The position numbers and the translations under genes are program-made. Below, in pieces: positions 7,029-12,946 of a stretch of 12,946 nt of DNA; position 1 is the stretch's first letter; the number at the start of each line of letters is the position of its first letter. The notes under the pieces are model-generated. The model searched no databases and was not told where the DNA came from. It saw only the letters and a list, made by a program, of their open reading frames with translations. This DNA comes from CAZUZS01 sp964624795. GTDB taxonomy: Bacteria > Calditrichota > Calditrichia > RBG-13-44-9. The stretch covers positions 1 to 12,946 of the forward strand of contig CAZUZS010000101.1 in assembly GCA_964624795.1 (NCBI GenBank). Reading direction: 5' to 3'.

Positions 7029-7137
7029 TTTACCACAGAAAAACACTGAATCACACTGAGAAAGACCTAAAGAATATTTGGGCTTCTTGCAGATATAATG
7101 ATTATTCAGTGAGTATCCGTGAAAACTCCGTGGTAAA
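7029..7137. repeat. Inverted repeat element B (ACCACAGA type), placed between the two copies of element A
   Basis: TTTACCACAGA at 7029-7039 pairs with TCCGTGGTAAA at 7127-7137 at ten of eleven positions, and further inward CACTGA-type units (near 7042-7060) face complementary CAGTGA/CCGTG units (7106-7121), giving a long imperfect hairpin of 109 bp. The right arm recurs alone at 828-848. Widespread intergenic repeats of the ACCACAGA / CCGTGGTAAA kind are known from many environmental genomes. No open reading frame of its own. Confidence 0.55.
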
Positions 7138-7148
7138 CATCGGCGATA

Positions 7149-7203
7149 GGAATCGCCTCCCACCACTAGACCTCAGTAGGCGGGGGAATCCTTTTCCCGA
7201 CTC
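7149..7203. repeat. Inverted repeat element A, copy 2
   Basis: Left arm GGAATCGCCTCC (7149-7160) is identical to the core of copy 1; the right arm GGCGGGGGAATCC (7179-7191) is a diverged form of its partner, so the hairpin is weaker (about 10 of 14 positions pair). The copies have the same orientation and start about 181 bp apart. Confidence 0.55.
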
Positions 7204-7207
7204 CATA

Positions 7208-7239
7208 ATACAAAACCCCTGCACGAATCGCGCAGGGGT
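7208..7239 (-). terminator. Rho-independent terminator of the TPR/PD40 transcription unit
   Basis: On the minus strand ACCCCTGC (7239-7232) and GCAGGGGT (7222-7215) form a perfect 8-bp GC-rich stem with a 9-base loop, followed by TTTGTATTAT. It begins 30 bp after the lipoprotein stop codon and is correctly oriented for it. Confidence 0.8.
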
Positions 7240-7269
7240 AAGAAAATCAAATTCAAATACAGCAGTGCC

Positions 7270-8580
7270 TTATTGGCCAACCATTTTATCAAGCCGGCTG
7301 ATCAATTCCTGCACGGAGGGCTCCGAGCTGACCTGGAAATTCAGCAGGAAAATATCGTAATTACCGTTGCGGTTGGACTGAAATGCCAGTGATTTTCCGT
7401 CCGGCGAATAAACCGGATCGGTGTCCTTGGCCGCGTTGTAGGTTAGCCGTTCGATGTTGCTTCCATTCAATTCAGCCCGGTAAATGTCATAGTTACCGTC
7501 CTGATCGCTGAAAAAAGCAAGATGCACCGAATCCGGCGAAGTGTAGGGCCCGACAGCATTCGCACCGGGCATTCCGAATACCGTTACCTGGCTGCTGCCG
7601 TCTGCTTTCATACTGAATATCTGGTAAGGACCGTTGCGGTTAGAATGGAAATAAATGCGTGCATCATCGTAGGTGTAGCAGGGCCCACCGTCGTTGAAAT
7701 CATCCTCAGTTAGCCGAAGCTGAAATGCGCCATCCGCATCCATTACGTAAATGTCACTTTTTTTCTCGGTATAGGGAACACTGCGTAAATCGCTGCGCTC
7801 CGAAACGAAAACGATGTATTTTCCGTCGTGGCTAAAGCGCGGCAACCAGTCATCAGCCACCGATTCGGTGAGGTTTCGCACAAAGCCGGTTTCCAGCTCC
7901 TTCAGGTAAATCTCCCGCACCTTGAATTTATTATCGATTGGTCGGCGGTCATCCGCATTGGAGGTGTAAACCAGGCTTTTCCCATCCGGACTCATATTGG
8001 GAAGCTCTTCATCGGCCGGAGTGTCGACCAGAAATTTTGATGTCCCGCTCGCCAGGTCCTGCTCCACGATGTCCCAATTTCCGTTAGCATCGGTCTGGTA
8101 GATAATTTTCGAACCATCCGGCGAGAAGCAGGGAAATGCCTCATTCGCCTGGCCGCTGGTAACCTGTTGAACGACGAACTTCCCGCCCAGGTATTGCGAC
8201 ACCTGTTTGGAATACATGCTACCGCCCGGCGATTTCAGAGCATCCCGAAAAGCGCGATAAGCAAGCTGCGTTTCACCTTTCTTCATCATCAGGTTGCCAT
8301 AATCAAACTGCACTTCCGCCTGGTAGGGATCGGTATTGATGATGTCCTTCATGATCGGAACTGCACGATCCGGCATGTTGGTCTCCAGGTAGGTCTTATA
8401 CAGCTCCTTTTTCATCTCCAGATTATTCGGATTTTTTTCAACATACTTCTCTAAATAGGTAATTCGTTCCTGTGGAGGCATTTGATTTATCTCATCCTGA
8501 GTCATCTTCTTGGGTCCACCACACTGCGTTAGAAAAAACGCCATCGCAGCTATCAGCACGATCTGCATCACTTTTTTCAT
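7270..8580 (-). CDS. Lipoprotein with TPR-like helices and a six-bladed TolB-type PD40 beta-propeller
   Basis: Envelope lipoprotein of 436 residues, probably a binding or scaffold protein. The start is ATG 8580-8578 with GGAGG six bases upstream; an upstream extension of 11 codons has no signal character. Residues 1-19 form a lipoprotein signal with the lipobox LTQC at 17-20, so Cys20 would be lipidated; Gly21-Gly22 following it gives no inner-membrane retention Asp. Residues 35-118 are TPR-like helices (AEVQFDYGNLMMKKGETQLAYRAF). Six PD40/WD40-like blades follow, marked by SPDG 153, SPDG 197, SHDG 250, TYDD 303, TSPD 347 and SPDG 392, with repeated SNRNG.YDIF. This is the propeller type of TolB, which binds Pal. 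It lies 62 bp after the giant TPR gene and before a terminator, so the two are probably co-transcribed and may act together. It is not TolB itself: the TolB N-terminal domain is absent. A role in gliding or secretion complexes, as for PD40 lipoproteins of Bacteroidota, is possible but unproven. Confidence 0.88.
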   Translation of the reverse strand: MKKVMQIVLIAAMAFFLTQCGGPKKMTQDEINQMPPQERITYLEKYVEKNPNNLEMKKELYKTYLETNMPDRAVPIMKDIINTDPYQAEVQFDYGNLMMKKGETQLAYRAFRDALKSPGGSMYSKQVSQYLGGKFVVQQVTSGQANEAFPCFSPDGSKIIYQTDANGNWDIVEQDLASGTSKFLVDTPADEELPNMSPDGKSLVYTSNADDRRPIDNKFKVREIYLKELETGFVRNLTESVADDWLPRFSHDGKYIVFVSERSDLRSVPYTEKKSDIYVMDADGAFQLRLTEDDFNDGGPCYTYDDARIYFHSNRNGPYQIFSMKADGSSQVTVFGMPGANAVGPYTSPDSVHLAFFSDQDGNYDIYRAELNGSNIERLTYNAAKDTDPVYSPDGKSLAFQSNRNGNYDIFLLNFQVSSEPSVQELISRLDKMVGQ

Positions 8581-8586
8581 TAAACC

Positions 8587-8591
8587 CCTCC
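8587..8591 (-). promoter_or_regulatory. Ribosome binding site of the PD40 lipoprotein
   Basis: GGAGG on the minus strand, six bases before ATG 8580. It selects the start that places the lipobox at residue 20. Confidence 0.8.
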
Positions 8592-8642
8592 AAGGTTTTA
8601 ATCGATCAGTCATTCCACATCTTCATAAATAAAATAAGCAAA

Positions 8643-11600
8643 TTATCCTGATTTTTTCAACAAATCTATTTTCTTTTGCGCTTCCTTCTTTAACTCCACC
8701 AGAATTCCGGGACGGTCGATGATTTCCTGGTACATCCGGATCGCATCTGCCGTTTTTCCCATCTTTTCGTAGGACTGCCCCGAATAATAAAGTGCGCTGG
8801 CTTCCCACTGCAGCTTGGTTTGCCTGGAAAGCAACGGTATTTTTACAAATTCCCGGATCGCATTTTCATACTGTCCGGCATTGAAATAAGCCTGTCCGAT
8901 GTAAAACTGGATTTCCGGCTCCTGCTCGCTGGTCGCCTCGAATTTCAGCTTTTTCAGATAGTCCACCGCCTCTGAATAGCGGTTCAGATTAATCAGTGCA
9001 TTCCCAATCAGGATTTTTTTGTCCATCACATCTTCTGCGTCGGGAAAAGAAGCCACATATTCCCGGGCCTGGCTCAAGGCGCCGTCCCATAAGCCGAGAT
9101 CCTGGTAGAGCTTGGTGATATTCGCAAGCGCTATCTTTTTGGTAGGCGGATCGCTGGCGGTTTCTACCGCTTTCTTGAATGCGCCGACCGCCAGTTCAGG
9201 CTTCTCGGCACGGTAAAAAAGGCTGCCTAACGTAATGTAGTTATTGGAAATGAGCGGGCTGTTGGGATGCTTCTCACTGAATTTCGAAAGGATGTCCTGC
9301 GCTTTTTCCGTTTTGTTCAGCGTGGTGTAGGTGAGGCCGAGGTAGTAATCGGCATCGTCGGCAAATTCGGTCTTCTTGTATTTGCCGGAAACCGTTTCAA
9401 ACTGTTTTATGGCCGAATTAAAATCTTTGTTCATATAGTAATATTTGCCGATCTCGAATTCAAAATCCGCCAAATAATCGTCATAATGGGAATTTTTCTT
9501 GAATTCGTTTTTGAAACCGGACAACTGTTTTTTGTAGAGACTAAGCTTCCCCAGGTTAATAAGGCAGATCATTTCTTTGGCATTGAACTGAATTTTCTGG
9601 TCGGCGTCCCCGGTTTGTGAACTCAATTTGGCATACAGGGCTCTTGCGTTTTCAAATTCTCCCCGTTCAAAATATATATCGGCAATTTGTGACGCAGCTT
9701 GAATAAAAAATGGAGATTTTTCATTTTTAGCAATCAATTGCAGGTGAAGCAAAGCCGAATCCTTGTCTCCCTGCTGCGAGGAAATTTGCGCCAGCAGGTA
9801 GAGGGTCTCATCCTGGTGGTTCCGGTTCAAATCGTTATAAAGATAATTTAGCAGTTCCACGCGTGCATTGGTAAGATTCTTAAGCCGGTAGTGGGCTTTG
9901 CCGGCATAAAAATACAGCTCAGGATGCGGCTGCGCGTGCAGCGAATTCAAAAGCAAATCACTTGAAGCTTTCGCCGAGATGTATGGTTCTGTGAAATCGA
10001 TTACCGATTGGAAATTTCCAGCCAGCAGGGCGGCCTCCGGGATTCGGTAGAATCCATCTTGCGCCGCTCCCGAATAATCATATTGCTCACGCAGGTTTGT
10101 CCAGAACTGCGAGGCGTCGCTGTAATTTCCCTCCCGCTCACTGATCTGCGCCAGCAGCGAGAATGCATCTGCGCGCCGTGGGTGAACCGGAATATTCAGC
10201 AGGAAGGCTTTCAGATACTCCGCTGCCTTGTCGTTTTCCCGCCGGTCAAAATAAGTCCGTCCTGCTTTGAAATAGGCATACCCGGCCAATTCGCCGTTCT
10301 TTGATGCGCAAACCGTATCCAATACCTGCACCGCCCGTTCCACATTGTCCTGCCCGAAATACAGATCCGCCAGAATCATACGGGCATTTCCTGCCAACGC
10401 CGAATTGGGGTAAGTCTGGATAAAATGTTTCCAAAAGAGAATCTTCTTTTCAGGTGGTATTTTTTCGACCGATTGGTCACCGGTTGTTTCCAGCAGGAAG
10501 GCGTACGACAGGCTGTCTTTGAACGACACCGATTCGATATAGCTCATGGCATTTTTAAACGCGCTCTGCGATTCTGCAAAATCGGCAGCGGATTCTTCGC
10601 CGTTAAAACGCTTAAAATTCGCCCGGCGGCGGTAATTTTCCCCAAGAAGATAGTAAGCCTCGCCCAACATGGCGGGATCCGAGGCAGTGGAGACAATCGA
10701 TTCGCACAGCTTAACGGAGCTGCCGATATCCTTTAGCTGTTCCATGTAAATTTTCGCCAGATCCAGCTTCAGGTTTTCCACATCCTCCTGCGCCAGCACC
10801 CGACCGATCAAACCTGCCAGCTTGTTCACCCCCACATTCTGTTCAACCGCATGGAAATTGTTGATCATCTGCAGGTAAAGCTGCGAGGAATCGTATTTTG
10901 CCGAACAGTAATAATCCTTCACCAGGTCATCGAATTGGAGGCGGCTTTCGCTGTAGCGACCGTTTTGGTAGTATAACTGCCCCAGGCGAAACAGCAGTTC
11001 GTCACGCTGCGGATGGTGCGGATATTCCTGCAACACCTGGTGATAGAGATTCTCCGCAACCGCGGTTTTTCCACCAGTGACTGCCGCATCAAACAACCGG
11101 ATCAAAATCTTGTCGTTGCCGGCAGCATCGGGATACGCCTTGACATAAGTCTCAAGCTTGTCATAGCCTTTTTGAAAATCCTTCTTTTCCAGGCTGGCCA
11201 GCCCACTCTGCTTTTCCGCTTCCGACACAAATTCCGGTTGTGCCAACCGCATTTTTTCGTCCGACAGGAATTTGCGGAAATTCGCCAGGCTCTCATCGTA
11301 TTTCTTCTCTTTGAAATAAATATTGCCAAGATAAAACCAGGTCTGCGCCGCCAGCGAATCCCCTAATGTTTCCGCTTGCAGCGATTCCAGCGCCTTGCGG
11401 GCCGCGAAATAATTTTCCTGCAGGTAATAAACCGCGGCCAGCGTAAGCGACAACTGCGCCTGCTGGTTCTGCCCTTTGAAGCGGGTAGAATTTTTGTTGA
11501 TCAGGCTGGCTGCCTGGTCGTAGGACTGCGTTTTGGAAAGCAGTTTGGCGTAGGCCATAACCGCCTGAAAAACGCTGGCGGTTTTGGGATATTTGGTCAG

Positions 11601-12308
11601 GACCAGATCATACTGCTCCCCCGCCTTCTGCATCTGCCCCAGCGATTCGTAAAAGCCGCCCAGGCCCAGGTAGGTCTGCGCCAGCACTTCCGGCTCCGCA
11701 TCGGATTTCAGCACTTTGTCGAATTCCTTGAATGCCTGATCGAAATTGTGCTTCTCCACCAGGATTTGCGCGTACAGCAGGCGTCCGCTGGGGTAAACGG
11801 CGCTTTGCGGGTAGCGATCCAGGAAATCCTGCAGCACCAGCTCCGCCTTCTCGAAATTTTTCTGGCCGGCGTAAATCTTGGCAGCCTTGTAGAGGGAAAG
11901 CGGTGTATTGGGATCGCCGGGATAAAGCGCCTTCACGGTTTCGAAGGCACGGGCTGCCTCGTCCGGTTTGCGCAGTTTCAGGTAGCACTCCCCCACCTTC
12001 TGCCACGCCTCCGCCGCCCGGCTGTTGTCCGGGTAACTCACCGCCAGCGACTGGAATTCGATGCGGGCATTTTCCCAATCCTGCTGGTTGTAGAGGGACA
12101 TCCCCAGGTAATATTTTGCATCCGGCATGCGCTCGCTGTTTGGGTAGCGGTTCCCGAACAGCGTAAACTGCTGCGCTGCGATGTCGTAAAATCCCTCGTT
12201 GAAAAGCTTCAGCGCGTAGGAAAAATCATCGCTTTCGCCATACCGCTGCGCGAAAGCTAACGTGCTGAAAAATAAAACGGTAATTAAAATTATTGCTCTT
12301 TTATTCAT
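8643..12308 (-). CDS. Very large secreted tetratricopeptide-repeat protein
   Basis: Exported solenoid protein of 1221 residues built almost wholly of TPR-type helical pairs. Residues 1-20 are a Sec signal (MNKRAIILITVLFFSTLAFA) with cleavage likely at AFA/Q21; there is no lipobox. TPR units run from about residue 30 to the end, many in the outer-membrane BamD/YbgF style with a D.YP or YP.S.... A.Y.LG... pattern, for example FGNRYPNSERMPDAKYYLGM, AVSYPDNSRAAEAWQKVGEC and FSEKHPNSPLISNNYITLGS. More than twenty units can be read, none catalytic. Such proteins act as docking scaffolds in the periplasm. The start ATG at 12308-12306 has only a weak GAG in front of it, but the signal peptide begins exactly there. 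The gene is first of a two-gene unit with the PD40 lipoprotein, and its promoter must lie in or next to the repeat element 12339-12628. The partner molecule is unknown; the C-terminal repeat (YYSGQSYEKMGKTADAIRMY) is as canonical as the first, so the gene looks complete. Confidence 0.9.
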   Translation of the reverse strand: MNKRAIILITVLFFSTLAFAQRYGESDDFSYALKLFNEGFYDIAAQQFTLFGNRYPNSERMPDAKYYLGMSLYNQQDWENARIEFQSLAVSYPDNSRAAEAWQKVGECYLKLRKPDEAARAFETVKALYPGDPNTPLSLYKAAKIYAGQKNFEKAELVLQDFLDRYPQSAVYPSGRLLYAQILVEKHNFDQAFKEFDKVLKSDAEPEVLAQTYLGLGGFYESLGQMQKAGEQYDLVLTKYPKTASVFQAVMAYAKLLSKTQSYDQAASLINKNSTRFKGQNQQAQLSLTLAAVYYLQENYFAARKALESLQAETLGDSLAAQTWFYLGNIYFKEKKYDESLANFRKFLSDEKMRLAQPEFVSEAEKQSGLASLEKKDFQKGYDKLETYVKAYPDAAGNDKILIRLFDAAVTGGKTAVAENLYHQVLQEYPHHPQRDELLFRLGQLYYQNGRYSESRLQFDDLVKDYYCSAKYDSSQLYLQMINNFHAVEQNVGVNKLAGLIGRVLAQEDVENLKLDLAKIYMEQLKDIGSSVKLCESIVSTASDPAMLGEAYYLLGENYRRRANFKRFNGEESAADFAESQSAFKNAMSYIESVSFKDSLSYAFLLETTGDQSVEKIPPEKKILFWKHFIQTYPNSALAGNARMILADLYFGQDNVERAVQVLDTVCASKNGELAGYAYFKAGRTYFDRRENDKAAEYLKAFLLNIPVHPRRADAFSLLAQISEREGNYSDASQFWTNLREQYDYSGAAQDGFYRIPEAALLAGNFQSVIDFTEPYISAKASSDLLLNSLHAQPHPELYFYAGKAHYRLKNLTNARVELLNYLYNDLNRNHQDETLYLLAQISSQQGDKDSALLHLQLIAKNEKSPFFIQAASQIADIYFERGEFENARALYAKLSSQTGDADQKIQFNAKEMICLINLGKLSLYKKQLSGFKNEFKKNSHYDDYLADFEFEIGKYYYMNKDFNSAIKQFETVSGKYKKTEFADDADYYLGLTYTTLNKTEKAQDILSKFSEKHPNSPLISNNYITLGSLFYRAEKPELAVGAFKKAVETASDPPTKKIALANITKLYQDLGLWDGALSQAREYVASFPDAEDVMDKKILIGNALINLNRYSEAVDYLKKLKFEATSEQEPEIQFYIGQAYFNAGQYENAIREFVKIPLLSRQTKLQWEASALYYSGQSYEKMGKTADAIRMYQEIIDRPGILVELKKEAQKKIDLLKKSG

Positions 12309-12338
12309 AATTCAATACTCATTTGTGTCGTTTTTTTC

Positions 12339-12628
12339 TTTTGACTGGATTAACAGGATCAACTGGATAAAATGTCACCCGCTAAATATTTTTGATCGGT
12401 GGATGTTTTTTTCTCCCTTTCAATCTCTTTGTGAATACATGTGATTTTCCAGGCAAAGCAAACAGGGCGATTTTAAATCATTATTCCTCGTCAAGGGATT
12501 AATTAAGAATCGGCAACTCATTCACTCCAACATCTTCCCGGATAATAAGTTCGAGTACCAAAGAAATTTTGATCTGCGTTATTTTAAGCCTATACATAAT
12601 CCTGTACATCCTGTTAATCCTGTCAAAA
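12339..12628. repeat. 290-bp MITE-like element with 30-bp terminal inverted repeats
   Basis: The left end 12339-12368 starts TTTTGACTGGATTAACAGGA and the right end 12599-12628, read in reverse complement, starts TTTTGACAGGATTAACAGGA; over 30 bases 26 positions are identical. Each end holds GGAT units at a 9-base step (three in the left arm, three in the right). The 230-bp interior has no open reading frame, so the element cannot move by itself. It fills nearly the whole 321-bp gap between the helicase stop codon (one base from the right end) and the TPR gene, so it probably supplies the promoter region of the latter. GGATTAACAGGAT repeats occur in many bacterial genomes. Confidence 0.65.
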
Positions 12629-12629
12629 A

Positions 12630-12946
12630 TTATGACTCTGAATTGTCGTCGGTTTTCAGATTGGCATACTCGGCAATCAGTTTTTTAATGTTGCGGTTCA
12701 TGAACTGGATAGTCAACTTGGTGCCCAAACTGCTGGCATCCACCCCCAGGATTTGTCCCTTGCCGAACACCTCGTGCTGCACATACTGCCCGATCTTGTA
12801 GTCGCTGTTAACATCCGGCAGTACCTCCAGGCGGTTGGCGGCTACCGTCTGCCCGGCTTTCCGCCGGAAGCGCAAACGCTGTTGGTAGTGCGACGGCGCA
12901 TACTCCTCGGTAGTGGTAGTCTGCACGAACTCCTGCGGGATTTCCC
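12630..12946 (-). CDS. UvrD/PcrA-type DNA helicase, C-terminal tail (5' end outside window)
   Basis: Superfamily 1 helicase involved in nucleotide excision and mismatch repair and in clearing RecA or stalled RNA polymerase. Only the last 104 residues are visible; the frame stays open to the right edge (EIPQEFV then QTTTTEEY), so the helicase core lies outside. The EIP....V stretch matches the end of the conserved motif region (SRFL.EIP) of PcrA. After a low-complexity linker with basic residues comes the PcrA Tudor-like C-terminal domain: DYKIGQYVQHEVFGKGQILGV, then TKLTIQFMNRNIKKLIAEYANL, where KKL...YA.L is the characteristic ending. This domain binds RNA polymerase in PcrA of Firmicutes; the same is plausible here. 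The stop codon TAA (12632-12630) is one base from the end of the downstream repeat element. Whether it is named uvrD or pcrA cannot be settled from the tail. Confidence 0.88.
   Translation of the reverse strand, partial: EIPQEFVQTTTTEEYAPSHYQQRLRFRRKAGQTVAANRLEVLPDVNSDYKIGQYVQHEVFGKGQILGVDASSLGTKLTIQFMNRNIKKLIAEYANLKTDDNSES

Noticed and set aside
6941..7360. 139-codon open frame on the + strand across the repeat cluster and lipoprotein 3' end
   Set aside because: It runs through two repeat types, the terminator and into the antisense of a real gene, with no coherent protein signature.
11376..12260. 294-codon open frame on the + strand inside the TPR gene
   Set aside because: It lies wholly antisense to the long TPR gene, has no ribosome binding site or recognisable domain, and is explained by the codon bias of the repeat-rich gene beneath it.
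12262..12444. 60-codon + strand frame across the TPR gene start and repeat end
   Set aside because: Overlaps the signal-peptide region of the TPR gene and the terminal inverted repeat; composition reflects AT-rich spacer.
1..12946. Search for CRISPR arrays, tRNAs, toxin-antitoxin pairs, phage or integrase genes
   Set aside because: No regularly spaced direct repeats, cloverleaf, or small paired genes were seen; the repeats present are inverted and not evenly spaced.

Overview
The window reads as a chromosomal segment of a free-living, diderm bacterium of moderate GC. Two genes carry Sec signals, one being a lipoprotein with a TolB-type propeller. A third secreted protein has a C-terminal sorting-type tail, and a giant exported TPR protein is present. 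Together with intergenic spacers full of small inverted-repeat elements, this suits an FCB-type lineage such as Calditrichota or KSB1. That placement is a low-confidence inference; no rRNA or marker gene is complete enough to fix it.

Layout. On the + strand: the C-terminal half of an S9 prolyl-oligopeptidase-type peptidase (1-696, cut by the window edge), a dimethylargininase-like hydrolase (870-1691) and a plant-type SAM O-methyltransferase (2077-3087). On the - strand, reading from the right edge: the C-terminal tail of a UvrD/PcrA helicase (12946-12630), a 1221-residue secreted TPR protein (12308-8643), a TPR plus six-bladed PD40 propeller lipoprotein (8580-7270), a secreted subtilisin-family protease with a Gly-Cys-Cys/transmembrane/Arg tail (6822-4939), and a glycerophosphodiester phosphodiesterase with an extra N-terminal beta-rich domain (4751-3315). 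The two strands converge at 3088-3314.

How the genes relate. The TPR protein and the PD40 lipoprotein are 62 bp apart, co-directional and followed by a Rho-independent terminator, so they probably form one transcription unit making an envelope protein pair. The other genes look like independent units with unrelated metabolic, proteolytic or repair roles; I see no defence system, prophage, CRISPR array or biosynthetic cluster.

The most unusual layer is between the genes. Five of the six spacers longer than 150 bp hold a small inverted-repeat element or part of one: 828-848, 3174-3244, 4826-4889, 6967-7203 (two copies of one element flanking a second, different one) and 12339-12628 (290 bp with 30-bp imperfect terminal inverted repeats). 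The sixth (1692-2076) holds only a short perfect inverted repeat that could be an operator.
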